Positions 17,573-29,443 of a stretch of DNA of 64,000 nucleotides are shown here, in pieces; within the stretch, counting starts at the first letter, position 1, and every line of letters begins with the position of its first letter. Location: NCBI RefSeq assembly GCF_003931875.1, contig NZ_CP034245.1, positions 2,170,001 to 2,234,000 of the forward strand, given 5' to 3'. The DNA is from Microbacterium sp. 10M-3C3. GTDB lineage: Bacteria; Actinomycetota; Actinomycetes; Actinomycetales; Microbacteriaceae. The translations under genes and the position numbers were made by a program. The notes under the pieces were generated by a model. It was not told where the DNA came from. It searched no databases and saw only the letters and a program-made list of their open reading frames with translations.

Positions 17573-18142
17573 GTGGCCAAGACTCCCGCTTCCGCTCCCA
17601 ACGACACCCCCGTCGACGCCGTCTCCGGCGCCGGCAAGGGTCGGGCGACCCCGACGCGGGCCGAGAGGGAGGCGGCGCGCAAGCGGCCGCTCGTGCCCGA
17701 CACGAAGGAGGCGAAGGCGCGCGCCCGCGCAGAGCTCGCCGCTGCCCGGGAGAAGGCGCGCGCGGGCATGGCCGCCGGCGAGGAGCGCTACCTGCCGGTG
17801 CGCGACAAGGGTCCGCAGCGCCGGTTCGCGCGCGATTTCGTCGACGCCGGCTGGCATCTGGGCGAGGGCGTCATGCCGTTCATGGTCATCGTGATCCTCG
17901 CGACGCTCGTGCCGATCCCGGCGTTCCAGTCGTGGGCGTTCGTCGCGCTGTGGATCTTCATCCTGTTCGTGATCGGCGACATGATCCTCACCTCGACGCG
18001 GGTCAAGCGCGCCGCACGCGACAAGTTCGGCGCCGATCGCGTCGAGAAGGGCCTCGGCTGGTACGCCGCCATGCGCACCGTCCAGATGCGCTTCATGCGC
18101 CTGCCCAAGGCGCAGGTCAAGCGCGGCCAGCGCCCCGCCTGA
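17573..18142 (+). CDS. DUF3043 membrane protein
   Basis: The 189-residue protein belongs to the actinobacterial DUF3043 family. A charged N-terminus (TPTRAEREAARKRPLVPDTKEAKARARAEL begins around residue 23; only part is quoted by motif: AEREAARKRP, KEAKARARAE) is followed by PQRRFARDFVDAGWHLGEG and two adjacent membrane helices (FMVIVILATLVPIPAF and FVALWIFILFVIGDMIL), then a basic tail. GTG 17573 has CGAGGT upstream. Function is unknown; the charged arm suggests a membrane-tethered scaffold, but that is only inference. Convergent with pyrD. Confidence 0.85.
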   Translation: MAKTPASAPNDTPVDAVSGAGKGRATPTRAEREAARKRPLVPDTKEAKARARAELAAAREKARAGMAAGEERYLPVRDKGPQRRFARDFVDAGWHLGEGVMPFMVIVILATLVPIPAFQSWAFVALWIFILFVIGDMILTSTRVKRAARDKFGADRVEKGLGWYAAMRTVQMRFMRLPKAQVKRGQRPA

Positions 18143-18151
18143 GCACCGCGG

Positions 18152-19174
18152 TCACGCCCGCGAGAGGCCGCGGTTGATCTGCCGCGCCCACAGGGGGCCG
18201 CGGTACAGGAACGCGGTGTAGCCCTGCACGAGCGTCGCGCCCGCGGCGAGCCGTTCGCGCACGTCCGCCGCCGTCTCCACGCCGCCGGCGGAGATCACCA
18301 CGAACTCGGGCGGGACGACGGCGCGCACGAGGCGCAGCACGGCCATCGCGCGCAGCTTCAGCGGGGCGCCGGACAGTCCGCCCTCCCCCGCTGCGAGCAC
18401 GATCGGGCCCGGCGTGCGCAGCCCCTCGCGGGAGATCGTCGTGTTCGCGGCGATCAGGCCGGCGAGTCCGAGATCGACGGCGAGGCGCGCGATCGCCTGC
18501 ACCTCGTCGTCGGCGAGGTCGGGGGCGATCTTCACGAGCAGCGGCGTGGCGCCGGCCGCGTCGCGCACGGCCTCCAGCAGCGGGCGCAGGGTCTCGACGG
18601 CCTGCAGGCCGCGCAGGCCTGGCGTGTTCGGCGACGAGACGTTGACGACGAGGTAGTCAGCGAGCGGGGCGAGCAGCTGCGCGCTGCGGACGTAGTCGGC
18701 GGTCGCGTCCTCGACGGCGACGACCCGGCTCTTGCCGATGTTGACGCCCACGACCGGACGTGTCCGCCGCCGCCGCAGGCGGCGCAGCCGCTCGGCGGCC
18801 GCCTCGGCGCCGCCGTTGTTGAACCCCATGCGGTTGATCACCGCGCGGTCGGGGATGAGGCGGAACAGGCGCGGCCGCGGGTTCCCCGGCTGCGGCACCG
18901 CGGTGATCGTGCCGACCTCGACGTGCCCGAACCCGAGCGCGCCGAGTCCCGCCGCCAACCGGACGTCCTTGTCGAAGCCGGCGGCCACGCCGAACGGCGA
19001 GTCGAACCGCAGCCCGAGCGCCTCCGTCCGCAGTGCCGGGTCGGGGCGCGTGAGCGCCCGGGCGACCGCCGCGAACGGTGCGACGCCGAGGAGGCGGATG
19101 ACGGCGGCCGCGAGGTGGTGCGCACGCTCCGGGTCCATCCGCGCGAGAACGGTGCGGAACAGCAGCGGATACAT
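18152..19174 (-). CDS. pyrD: Dihydroorotate dehydrogenase (quinone), class 2
   Basis: The 340-residue flavoenzyme oxidises dihydroorotate to orotate in pyrimidine synthesis, using membrane quinone. The N-terminal helical extension MYPLLFRTVLARMDPERAHH is the class 2 quinone-site module. FMN and substrate motifs follow: GVAAGFDKD, NRMGFNNGG, VNVSSPNTPGLR, VKIAPDL, AANTT and ISAGGV. ATG 19174 is supported by a TAGGCT -10 seven bases upstream; GGAG also lies very close. Longer frames upstream overlap nrdR and lack similarity. Confidence 0.95.
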   Translation of the reverse strand: MYPLLFRTVLARMDPERAHHLAAAVIRLLGVAPFAAVARALTRPDPALRTEALGLRFDSPFGVAAGFDKDVRLAAGLGALGFGHVEVGTITAVPQPGNPRPRLFRLIPDRAVINRMGFNNGGAEAAAERLRRLRRRRTRPVVGVNIGKSRVVAVEDATADYVRSAQLLAPLADYLVVNVSSPNTPGLRGLQAVETLRPLLEAVRDAAGATPLLVKIAPDLADDEVQAIARLAVDLGLAGLIAANTTISREGLRTPGPIVLAAGEGGLSGAPLKLRAMAVLRLVRAVVPPEFVVISAGGVETAADVRERLAAGATLVQGYTAFLYRGPLWARQINRGLSRA

Positions 19175-19181
19175 CTCCGCC

Positions 19182-19187
19182 AGCCTA
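19182..19187 (-). promoter_or_regulatory. Predicted leaderless -10 for pyrD (TAGGCT)
   Basis: TAGGCT ends seven bases before the pyrD ATG, in the 26-base gap after nrdR, so pyrD probably has its own promoter. Confidence 0.5.
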
Positions 19188-19200
19188 GGGGACGCGCCGG

Positions 19201-19686
19201 TCAGTCCGAGACGGCCGCGGGCTGCCCGGCGCGCTGGCCGGCGTGGTCGACGCGGAGCTGCTCGATGGCGGCCTCGAAGTCCTCGAGCGACTCGAACGCC
19301 TGGTAGACGCTCGCGAACCGGAGGTACGCGACCTCGTCGAGTTCGCGCAGGGGCCCCAGGATCGCGAGTCCGATCTCGTTCGCATCCACCTGCGACGCCC
19401 CGGTCTGGCGCACGGCCTCCTCGACACGCTGCGCGAGCACGGCCAGATCGCCCTCGGTCACCGGTCGACCCTGACACGCCTTGCGCACGCCCGACATGAC
19501 CTTTTCGCGGCTGAACGGCTCGACGACGCCCGAGCGCTTGATCACGTTCAGGCTCGCCGTCTCCACCGTCGAGAAGCGTCCTCCGCACTCCGGGCACTGC
19601 CGACGGCGGCGGATGCTGAGACCGTCGTCGCTGGTGCGGGAGTCGATGACGCGGGAGTCGGGGTGGCGGCAGAAGGGGCAGTGCAT
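19201..19686 (-). CDS. nrdR: Transcriptional repressor NrdR
   Basis: The 161-residue protein has the NrdR layout: a zinc ribbon with C3, C6, C31 and C34 (MHCPFC and QCPECGGRF), then an ATP-cone domain ([22 protein letters not shown]). NrdR represses ribonucleotide reductase genes in response to nucleotides. No nrd gene lies in the window, so its targets are elsewhere. It sits downstream of hisD with 12 bases between. A TAGTCT hexamer occurs nine bases before its ATG. Confidence 0.95.
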   Translation of the reverse strand: MHCPFCRHPDSRVIDSRTSDDGLSIRRRRQCPECGGRFSTVETASLNVIKRSGVVEPFSREKVMSGVRKACQGRPVTEGDLAVLAQRVEEAVRQTGASQVDANEIGLAILGPLRELDEVAYLRFASVYQAFESLEDFEAAIEQLRVDHAGQRAGQPAAVSD

Positions 19687-19698
19687 GACACCGACAGA

Positions 19699-21000
19699 CT
19701 ACGCCGGGAAACGGGCGGTGACGGCCTCGCCGTGTGCCGGGAGAGCCTCGGCCTCGGCGAGCGCGACGATGCCCTCGCGCACCGCGGCGAGCGCGTCGCG
19801 GTCGTACTCCACGACCTGCTGGGGCCGCAGGAACGTCGCGGCCGACAGCCCCGGCGCGTAGCGCGCCTGGCCGCCCGTGGGGAGCACGTGGTTGCTCCCG
19901 GCGAGGTAGTCGCCGAGGCTCACCGGCGTGTAGCGGCCGACGAAGACCGCGCCGGCGTGCACGAACAGCTCGGGGCGCGGGTCGGCCAGCTGGAGCTCGA
20001 GGTGCTCGGGCGCGTAGGCGTTGCTGAAGGCCGCCGCCTGCTCGACGTCGTCGACGAGGACGATCGCGGACTGCGGGCCGCGCAGGGCCTCCTGCACGCG
20101 GGCGGAGTGCCGGGTCGAGGTGGCCCGCCGCTCCACCGCCGCCGTGACGGCCTCGGCGAGCGCCGTCGAGTCGGTCACGAGGACCGCGGACGCCTGCTCG
20201 TCGTGCTCGGCCTGGCTGACGAGGTCGGCGGCGACGATGTCGGGGTCGGCGGTGTCGTCGGCGACGACCAGGATCTCGGTCGCACCCGCCTCCGAGTCCG
20301 TGCCCACCCGGCCGGCCACCGCGCGCTTGGCGGCGGCCACGAAGTTGTTGCCCGGCCCGGTGACGACGTCGACCGGATCCAGGCCGAGACTCGCGACGCC
20401 CGAGGCGAATGCGCCGATCGCGCCCGCGCCGCCCATCGCGTACACCTCGGAGACGCCCAGCAGCTGCGCGGCGGCGAGGATCACGGGGTGCACGCGCCCG
20501 CCGTGCTCGCGCTGCGGCGGCGACGCGAGGGCGACGCTTTCGACGCCGGCGACCTGGGCCGGAACGACGTTCATGACGACGCTCGAGGGATACACCGCCT
20601 TGCCGCCGGGCACGTACACGCCCACGCGGCGGACCGGCTGCCAGCGCTGCGTGACGCGGGCGCCCGGGCCGAGCTCGGTCAGGCGCGGCGCGGGCACCTG
20701 CGCGGCGGATGCGGCGCGCACGCGGCGGATGGCCTCATCGAGCGCCGTCCGCACCACCGGGTCCAGCCGCGCGAGGGCCTCGTCGAGGTGCGCGGCCGGC
20801 ACCCGGATCGCGTGATCGCGGACGCCGTCGAAGCGCTCGGCCTGCTCGCGGAGCGCCTCCTCGCCGCGCGCCGCGACGTCGGCCACGATCGCCGCGGCGG
20901 TCGCGAGAGCCTCGGAGCGCGCGGCGCTCGCGCGAGGGACGGCGTCCAGGAGCTCGGCCGCCGACAGGTTGCGGCCGCGCAGATCGATCGTGCGGAGCAT
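19699..21000 (-). CDS. hisD: Histidinol dehydrogenase
   Basis: HisD performs the last two oxidations of histidine synthesis with NAD. The 433-residue protein contains PVRRVGVYVPGGKAVYPSSV, GPGNNFVAAAKR, AGATEILVVADD, SQAEHDEQA and EHLELQL, which carry the zinc and catalytic residues of the family; HVLPTGGQARY follows. ATG 21000 has a TAGCCT -10 six bases upstream and GGAGGG within that gap. No other his genes are in the window. Confidence 0.95.
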   Translation of the reverse strand: MLRTIDLRGRNLSAAELLDAVPRASAARSEALATAAAIVADVAARGEEALREQAERFDGVRDHAIRVPAAHLDEALARLDPVVRTALDEAIRRVRAASAAQVPAPRLTELGPGARVTQRWQPVRRVGVYVPGGKAVYPSSVVMNVVPAQVAGVESVALASPPQREHGGRVHPVILAAAQLLGVSEVYAMGGAGAIGAFASGVASLGLDPVDVVTGPGNNFVAAAKRAVAGRVGTDSEAGATEILVVADDTADPDIVAADLVSQAEHDEQASAVLVTDSTALAEAVTAAVERRATSTRHSARVQEALRGPQSAIVLVDDVEQAAAFSNAYAPEHLELQLADPRPELFVHAGAVFVGRYTPVSLGDYLAGSNHVLPTGGQARYAPGLSAATFLRPQQVVEYDRDALAAVREGIVALAEAEALPAHGEAVTARFPA

Positions 21001-21006
21001 CCCTCC

Positions 21007-21012
21007 AGGCTA
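21007..21012 (-). promoter_or_regulatory. Predicted leaderless -10 for hisD (TAGCCT)
   Basis: TAGCCT ends six bases before the hisD ATG. It sits immediately downstream of the preceding gene's stop at 21021. Confidence 0.5.
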
Positions 21013-21020
21013 CCGGCGGC

Positions 21021-22070
21021 TCAGCCGCGGGTGACGCCGGAGACGTCGTGCAGGTAGCCGATGCGGCCGTCGTCGTGGCGGATGACGAAGACGTCGCCGC
21101 GGTCCTCGATGACGAGCGCCCACGCGGTCGGGCCGATGCGGAACAGCGGCGTGCCGTACTCGTCGAGCACGTCGCGCTCCACGGGCGCGAGCGCCCAGAA
21201 CGCCTGCGGCGCCGGGTGCGCCTGCGTCGACTCGTCGGCGGGCGTCCATTCGCGCGTCGCGGCGTCGGCCTGCGGCTCGTGCGCGCCGGTGTCGTTCAGC
21301 GGCGCGAACACGTCGGTCGCCGACAGGTCGCGCTCGGTCGGGCGGTCGTCGTCGGCGACGACGGAGGCGGCCGGGGCGGCGGCGGGCTCGGAGGCTGCCG
21401 GGGTCGGCGCCGGGGCCGGGGCCGGGCGCTCGCGGCGCGGGCGCGGCACGACCGCGCGCACGGGGCGCGCGTTGCGGTGCGCGGGGATCTCGGGGCGGTC
21501 CTGGAAGTCCTGCTCGAGGCCCGGGATGATCGGGGCGAACACCGTCAGCACGACGCCCGCGAGCATCAGGACCGCCTCGACCCACAGCACCCACGTGCGC
21601 GTCCACGTGTCGTACTGGATGGCGATGGCCACGGTCTCCCACAGCCACGTGACCCACACGGTCGCCGCGACCGCGAACGCAACGGAGGCGAACTGATCGA
21701 TGCCGAGCGACCCGACGCGGCGGATGCCCTGCGGCGACAGGCGGCGCAGCGCGAGCAGGAAGACGGCCACGGTGGGAACGCCGATCGCGAGGATCCACGA
21801 CAACCCCCCGCTCCACACGCTCGCGCCGGAGAACACCGCGCGGGGCTCGCTCGGCACGAGCGGGAAGAACGACAGCACGAAGGCGACGAGCCACACGCCG
21901 CCGATGATGACCTCGCGCAGGCTGAAGGGACCGATGCCGTACTGCACCGGCGCGTCGGTGGACGCGGCCGTCGCGACGGGGGTCTCCGTGCTCGCCGCGG
22001 CGTCAGCGCTGCCGCGGTCGTTGGCAGGCACACGCGCAACGGTCGTGTCGTCGAATTCGGGGTCGGTCAC
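21021..22070 (-). CDS. Multi-pass membrane protein with Pro/Ala linker and C-terminal beta domain
   Basis: The 349-residue protein starts at GTG 22070 (GAGAGGATC upstream). After a polar 40-residue lead come about four membrane helices (VIIGGVWLVAFVLSFFPL; GLSWILAIGVPTVAVFLLAL; SVAFAVAATVWVTWLWET; VEAVLMLAGVVLTVFAPII). A Pro/Ala-rich linker of about 100 residues separates them from a terminal module, PLFRIGPTAWALVIEDRGD then FVIRHDDGRIGYLHDVSG, which looks like a short beta domain. I do not recognise a function. A TAGGAT hexamer at 22107-22112 is a probable promoter with a 36-base leader. Confidence 0.7.
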   Translation of the reverse strand: MTDPEFDDTTVARVPANDRGSADAAASTETPVATAASTDAPVQYGIGPFSLREVIIGGVWLVAFVLSFFPLVPSEPRAVFSGASVWSGGLSWILAIGVPTVAVFLLALRRLSPQGIRRVGSLGIDQFASVAFAVAATVWVTWLWETVAIAIQYDTWTRTWVLWVEAVLMLAGVVLTVFAPIIPGLEQDFQDRPEIPAHRNARPVRAVVPRPRRERPAPAPAPTPAASEPAAAPAASVVADDDRPTERDLSATDVFAPLNDTGAHEPQADAATREWTPADESTQAHPAPQAFWALAPVERDVLDEYGTPLFRIGPTAWALVIEDRGDVFVIRHDDGRIGYLHDVSGVTRG

Positions 22071-22106
22071 GGTCGATCCTCTCCACGGGGGCGGTCGGGC
22101 CCCACG

Positions 22107-22112
22107 ATCCTA
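22107..22112 (-). promoter_or_regulatory. Predicted -10 (TAGGAT) for the membrane protein gene
   Basis: TAGGAT on the minus strand about 36 bases before GTG 22070, giving a leader with a Shine-Dalgarno. A small hairpin (GGCGGT 22147-22152 with ACCGCC 22157-22162) lies between it and the dnaE1 stop and may end that transcript. Confidence 0.4.
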
Positions 22113-22180
22113 CTCAGCGCTTTTATCCACGCCCGATTCCCGCGTCGGCGGTTGACACCGCCGCATCCGCGCGCCTCGGG

Positions 22181-25693
<3,513 letters not shown>

Positions 25694-25699
25694 GCGTCC

Positions 25700-25705
25700 A
25701 GGGTA
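25700..25705 (-). promoter_or_regulatory. Predicted leaderless -10 for dnaE1 (TACCCT)
   Basis: TACCCT ends six bases before the dnaE1 GTG in a 56-base divergent gap. Confidence 0.5.
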
Positions 25706-25713
25706 GACGGGCC

Positions 25714-25738
25714 ATCCGACACCCTCGGCGTGTCGGAT
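25714..25738. promoter_or_regulatory. Inverted repeat between dnaE1 and Nudix promoters
   Basis: ATCCGACAC (25714-25722) and its perfect complement GTGTCGGAT (25730-25738) with a 7-base spacer. It lies between the two predicted divergent -10 elements and touches the rightward one. The geometry fits a dimeric-regulator operator. Confidence 0.5.
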
Positions 25739-25743
25739 AGCGT
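25738..25743 (+). promoter_or_regulatory. Predicted leaderless -10 for the Nudix gene (TAGCGT)
   Basis: TAGCGT ends six bases before ATG 25750. Its first base is the last base of the adjacent inverted repeat. Confidence 0.5.
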
Positions 25744-25749
25744 GGCGGC

Positions 25750-26223
25750 ATGCCGACTCCCGACTTCGTCCTCGAGCTGCGCCGATACGTGGGCACGCGC
25801 CCCCTCCCGCTCGTGGGCGTCACCGCCGTCATCGAGCGCGACGGCGCGGTGCTGCTCGGCCGGCGCAGCGACAACGGCGCGCTCACCCCCATCACGGGCA
25901 TCGTCGATCCGGGGGAGGAGCCGGCGCATGCGGCGTGCCGCGAGGCGCTCGAGGAGGCGGGCGTGGTCGTCCGCGCGACGCGGCTCGCGTGGGTGCATCA
26001 GATCCCCCGCATCACGTATGCGAACGGCGACCAGAGCGACTACCTCGACCTCACCTTCCGCTGCGCGTTCGTCTCGGGCGATCCGGTGCCGGTGGACGGC
26101 GAGATGTCCGAGGTGGGGTGGTGCCCGCTCGCCGACGCGCTCGAAGCGGTCGACGCGGACATGGCCGCGCGGATCCGCCGCGCCCTCGAAGACGGCCCCG
26201 CCGCGTTCGAGCACAGCGCCTGA
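25750..26223 (+). CDS. Nudix hydrolase
   Basis: A 157-residue Nudix protein. The Nudix box reads GIVDPGEEPAHAACREALEEAG, starting around residue 50, with all consensus Gly, Glu and Arg positions filled. The upstream PLVGVTAVIERDGAVLLGRR strand and the downstream DYLDLTFRCAF segment are normal for the fold. It would hydrolyse a nucleoside diphosphate-linked compound; YLDLTF is often seen in the ADP-ribose/oxidised-nucleotide group, but the substrate is undetermined. It sits divergent to dnaE1 with a shared inverted repeat and converges with the GNAT gene. Confidence 0.9.
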   Translation: MPTPDFVLELRRYVGTRPLPLVGVTAVIERDGAVLLGRRSDNGALTPITGIVDPGEEPAHAACREALEEAGVVVRATRLAWVHQIPRITYANGDQSDYLDLTFRCAFVSGDPVPVDGEMSEVGWCPLADALEAVDADMAARIRRALEDGPAAFEHSA

Positions 26224-26231
26224 CGTCGGGG

Positions 26232-26798
26232 CTAGAGGGCGAGGCGCATGAGGACGCGGGGGAAGCCCGCCAGGCGCGACGCGGGGGGCGCGGCCTCGCG
26301 AAAGCCCGCCTTCTCGAACAGCGACTTCGTTCCCACGTACGCCATCGTGAGATCGACCTTCTCGCCGCGGTTGTCGACCGGGTAGCCCTCGATCGCCGGC
26401 GCGCCGCTCGTGCGCGCGAACTCGACCGCACCCGCCAGCAGCGCGTGCGAGATGCCCTCGCCGCGGTGCCCCGGCCGCACCCGGATGCACCACACCGCCC
26501 ACACGTCGAGGTCGTCGACGTGCGGGATGCGGCGGTTCGTCGCGAACGAGGTGTCGGCACGCGGGTGCACCGCCGCCCACCCGACGACCTCGTCGCCGTC
26601 GTACGCCAGCACGCCGGGCGGATCCTCGGCGATCAGCTCGCGCATCCGCTCGCCGCGCGCCTCCCGCGCGAGCGCCTGGTTCTCCTTGTTCGGCAGCCGG
26701 TAGCTGAGGCACCAGCACACGTTGGCGTCGGGCCGCTTGGGGCCGACCATCGTGCACACATCCGCGAAGCTCGTCGCAGGTCTCACCTCGATGGCCAT
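26232..26798 (-). CDS. GNAT-family N-acetyltransferase
   Basis: This 188-residue protein shows the GNAT fold: WAAVHPRAD and DDLDVWAVWCIRVRPGHRGEGI, containing the acetyl-CoA pyrophosphate loop R/Q-x-x-G-x-G/A (RPGHRGEGIS), then HALLAGAVEFARTSG and a C-terminal TKSLFEKAGF strand. The family acetylates amines; the target is unknown. ATG 26798 is chosen over 26840 because the conserved N-terminal strand MAIEVRPATSFADVC begins there and a CACAGT hexamer lies six bases upstream. Confidence 0.85.
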   Translation of the reverse strand: MAIEVRPATSFADVCTMVGPKRPDANVCWCLSYRLPNKENQALAREARGERMRELIAEDPPGVLAYDGDEVVGWAAVHPRADTSFATNRRIPHVDDLDVWAVWCIRVRPGHRGEGISHALLAGAVEFARTSGAPAIEGYPVDNRGEKVDLTMAYVGTKSLFEKAGFREAAPPASRLAGFPRVLMRLAL

Positions 26799-26864
26799 GC
26801 GATCACTGTGCCGAGCGGGTCCGACATCGGCAAGCGCCACCGCAGGCCCGTCGGCGAGCCCCGG

Positions 26865-27788
26865 TCACTCGGCGCGGAGGATCTCCAGCGCCCGCGCGAG
26901 GTCGGCGGGATACGCCGAGGTGAAGGACACCCACTCCCCCGTCGCCGGGTGCGCGAAGCCGAGCTCGCGCGCGTGGAGCCATTGGCGCGTGAGCCCGAGC
27001 CGCGCGGACAGCGTCGGGTCGGCCCCGTAGAGGGGGTCTCCCACGCACGGATGCCGGTGCGCCGCCATGTGGACGCGGATCTGGTGCGTGCGCCCCGTCT
27101 CGAGGTGCACCTCCAGCAGCGCGGCGCCGCGGAAGGCCTCGAGCGTCTCGTAGTGCGTGACGGAGTCCTTGCCCGCGGGGGTGACCGCGAACTTCCACGA
27201 GTGCGTCGCGTGACGGCCGATCGGGGCATCGATCGTGCCCGCGAGCGGATCGGGGTGGCCCTGGACGATGGCGTGGTAGATCTTCTCCACCTCGCGCTCC
27301 TTGAACGCGCGCTTGAGCGCGGTGTACGCCGTCTCGGTCTTGGCCACGACCATGAGCCCGCTCGTACCCACGTCGAGGCGGTGCACGACGCCCTGCCGCT
27401 CGGCCGCGCCCGTCGTGGCGATGCGGAAGCCGGCCGCCGCGAGGGCGCCGAGCACCGTCGGCCCCTCCCACCCGAGCGACGGGTGCGCGGCGACGCCGGC
27501 GGGCTTGTCGACCACGACGATGTCGTCGTCGTCGTAGGCGATGCCGAGGTCGGGGACGGCGACGGGGACGACCTCGGGCTCGCGCTTGGGCGTCCACGTG
27601 ACCGTCAGCCACGCGCCGCCGCGCAGGCGATCGGACCGGGTCACGACGCGCCCGTCCTGCTCGACGCCGCCCGCGTCGGCCACGTCGGCCGCGAACGTGC
27701 GCGAGAAGCCGAGGAGCTTCGCGAGCGCCGCGTCCACCCGCACCCCGTCGAGACCGTCGGGGACGGGAAGGCTCCGCGACTCGCTCAC
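26865..27788 (-). CDS. rluD: 23S rRNA pseudouridine synthase (RluD/RluA family)
   Basis: A 307-residue protein with an N-terminal S4-like RNA-binding region ([20 protein letters not shown], lacking some basic residues) and a pseudouridine synthase domain. The catalytic Asp139 lies in [28 protein letters not shown] and [11 protein letters not shown] are the other signature segments. It isomerises uridines in rRNA. GTG 27788 overlaps the lspA stop by four bases, and lspA-rluD adjacency is common in bacteria, so the two are translationally coupled. Confidence 0.92.
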   Translation of the reverse strand: MSESRSLPVPDGLDGVRVDAALAKLLGFSRTFAADVADAGGVEQDGRVVTRSDRLRGGAWLTVTWTPKREPEVVPVAVPDLGIAYDDDDIVVVDKPAGVAAHPSLGWEGPTVLGALAAAGFRIATTGAAERQGVVHRLDVGTSGLMVVAKTETAYTALKRAFKEREVEKIYHAIVQGHPDPLAGTIDAPIGRHATHSWKFAVTPAGKDSVTHYETLEAFRGAALLEVHLETGRTHQIRVHMAAHRHPCVGDPLYGADPTLSARLGLTRQWLHARELGFAHPATGEWVSFTSAYPADLARALEILRAE

Positions 27789-28399
27789 GCGCGCGGGCCG
27801 GGCTCGGGCGTCTCGCCGTCGCGCGCCGGCGCGCCCGCGACGCCGGGTGCGTCGTCCTCGTCCTCATCGTCGTCGTGGACGGTGCGCGGCTCCCGCGTGC
27901 CGTCCAGCCGCAGCCCGATCAGGACGAGCAGCGCGACGCCGATCATCATCGTCACGATGAAGATGTCGGCGACGTTGTAGATCGCGGGCATCATCCACGG
28001 CGTCGAGATGAAGTCGACGACGTGCCCGACCGCGAAGCCCGGGGCCCGCAGCAGCCGGTCGGTCAGGTTGCCCAGGACGCCGCCGAGGAGGAGGCCCAGG
28101 ACGACCGCCCACGCGCGCGACGCGACCCGCGTCGCCGCAAGCCACACGATCGCGACCGCGACCGCGGCGAGGGCGATCGTGAAGATCCACGTCACGCCCT
28201 GGCCGAGCGAGAACGCCGCTCCCGAGTTGCGGATCAGGAAGAACTGCAGCACCGGTCCGAGGATCGGCACGCTCTCCTCGGGGGGAAGGTTCTGAATGGC
28301 GAGGAACTTGGTGAACTGGTCGGCGGCCAGCACCAGCACCGCGAGGATCGCGATGAGGGTGCCGGCCGCCGCCTTCCGCAGGGGTGCCCGGCTGCGCAC
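27785..28399 (-). CDS. lspA: Lipoprotein signal peptidase II
   Basis: LspA cleaves prolipoproteins after lipid attachment; several lipoprotein precursors are encoded in this window. The 204-residue protein has four membrane helices and the catalytic aspartate pair D114 (GNLTDRL) and D145 (NVADIFIV), plus the conserved DQFTKFLA and [11 protein letters not shown] segments. A 40-residue acidic tail (DDDEDEDD) extends beyond the usual end. It starts with GTG nine bases after the divIVA stop. Confidence 0.95.
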   Translation of the reverse strand: MRSRAPLRKAAAGTLIAILAVLVLAADQFTKFLAIQNLPPEESVPILGPVLQFFLIRNSGAAFSLGQGVTWIFTIALAAVAVAIVWLAATRVASRAWAVVLGLLLGGVLGNLTDRLLRAPGFAVGHVVDFISTPWMMPAIYNVADIFIVTMMIGVALLVLIGLRLDGTREPRTVHDDDEDEDDAPGVAGAPARDGETPEPGPRA

Positions 28400-28408
28400 C
28401 GAGCCGGC

Positions 28409-29014
28409 CTAGAGGCCGATCGCCGACACCGGGGTCGAACCGGACGGCGTGGCGGTGGTGTCGAGGTCGCGGAGCTTGCCCTCGATGTAGCTGCGCAGCT
28501 GCGCGCGGTAGTCGCGCTCGAACGTGTTGAGCTCGGAGATGCGGGCCTCGAGCGCGGCGCGCTCCTTCTCCAGGCGCGCGATCTCGTCGCGGCCCTTCGC
28601 CTCGGCCTCGGCGACGATCGCGGCGGCGCGGGTCTGGGCCTCGGAGATGAGCTGGTCGCGCTGCGCCTTGCCCTCGGCGACGTGCTCGTCGTGCAGGCGC
28701 TGCGCGAGCTCGATGATGCCGGCGGATGCGGCGGCGGGGTCGCCGGCCGCGGCGGGCGCGGGTGCGGGCGCCGGCGTCTCGACGGGCGCGGGCACCTCGC
28801 TGACGACGGTCTCGGCGGGCGCCTCGGCGGCGGGGGTCTCACCGGACTCGTATGCCGCGAGCTTGGCCTTCAGCTCCTCGTTCTCGGCGATGGTCTTACG
28901 CCACTCGACGACGATCTCGTCGAGGAAGTCGTCCACCTCGTCCGGGTCGAAGCCCTCCTTGAACCGGACGTGCTGGAACTGCTTGGTGACGACGTCATCG
29001 GGAGTCAATGGCAT
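28409..29014 (-). CDS. divIVA: DivIVA/Wag31-like polar growth protein
   Basis: The 201-residue coiled-coil protein begins MPLTPDDVVTKQFQHVRF ... EGFDPDEVDDFLDEI, the membrane-curvature-sensing DivIVA N-terminal domain, then a linker rich in Pro/Ala/Glu and a second coiled coil (ARLEKERAALEARISELNTFERDY). In actinobacteria it marks poles and septa and organises wall growth. ATG 29014 is preceded by AGAGGAACC. It is shorter than mycobacterial Wag31. It lies in the usual place downstream of sepF and yggT. Confidence 0.93.
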   Translation of the reverse strand: MPLTPDDVVTKQFQHVRFKEGFDPDEVDDFLDEIVVEWRKTIAENEELKAKLAAYESGETPAAEAPAETVVSEVPAPVETPAPAPAPAAAGDPAAASAGIIELAQRLHDEHVAEGKAQRDQLISEAQTRAAAIVAEAEAKGRDEIARLEKERAALEARISELNTFERDYRAQLRSYIEGKLRDLDTTATPSGSTPVSAIGL

Positions 29015-29089
29015 GGTGGTTCCTCTTTCGAGAGCTGTCGCGGACCGATGTCTTCGGCATCCGGGGCGTGTTGCGTGAGCAAGCATAGT

Positions 29090-29128
29090 CGGCGGCTCCG
29101 GAGGCTGTCGAAACCCTCGGAGCCGCCG
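29090..29128 (-). terminator. Hairpin between yggT and divIVA
   Basis: CGGCGGCTCCG (29090-29100) pairs with CGGAGCCGCCG (29118-29128) as an 11-bp stem, just after the yggT stop at 29135. No T-run follows, so read-through into divIVA is possible. Confidence 0.6.
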
Positions 29129-29134
29129 AAGGGG

Positions 29135-29437
29135 TCAGGCGGAGGCGATCGCGCGCGTGACCCCGAGCAGGATGAAGCACAGCAGCATCGTCAGCGCGAA
29201 GGCGAAGTCGATGGCCACGGGACCCACGCGCAACGGCGGGATGAACCGGCGGAACAGGCGGATGGGCGGGTCGGTGACCGTGTAGACGAGCTCGGCCGCG
29301 ACCAGCCCCGCGCCGCGCGGACGCCAGGACCGGTTGAACATCGGGATGTACTCGAGCACGAGCCGCACGAGCAGCACGAGCATGTACAGGAAGAGCAGCG
29401 TGTTGAGGACCGTGGCGACGACGCGGAGCACGTCCAC
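29135..29437 (-). CDS. YggT-family membrane protein
   Basis: A 100-residue YggT protein with two membrane helices (VVATVLNTLLFLYMLVLLVRL and AIDFAFALTMLLCFILLGV) flanking the conserved loop VTDPPIRLFRRFIPPLRVGP. The family is linked to division and osmotic tolerance and lies beside sepF in most actinobacteria (mycobacterial Rv2146c). GTG start. It follows sepF with six bases between. Confidence 0.92.
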   Translation of the reverse strand: MDVLRVVATVLNTLLFLYMLVLLVRLVLEYIPMFNRSWRPRGAGLVAAELVYTVTDPPIRLFRRFIPPLRVGPVAIDFAFALTMLLCFILLGVTRAIASA

Positions 29438-29443
29438 GATCGG

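Noticed and set aside
22153..22158. TTGACA on the plus strand near 22153 as a promoter
   Set aside because: No -10 at proper spacing and no rightward gene follows; it is the loop of a small hairpin.
28724..28860. Repetitive Ala/Pro coding in divIVA as a possible recombination repeat
   Set aside because: It is ordinary low-complexity linker coding without exact repeats.
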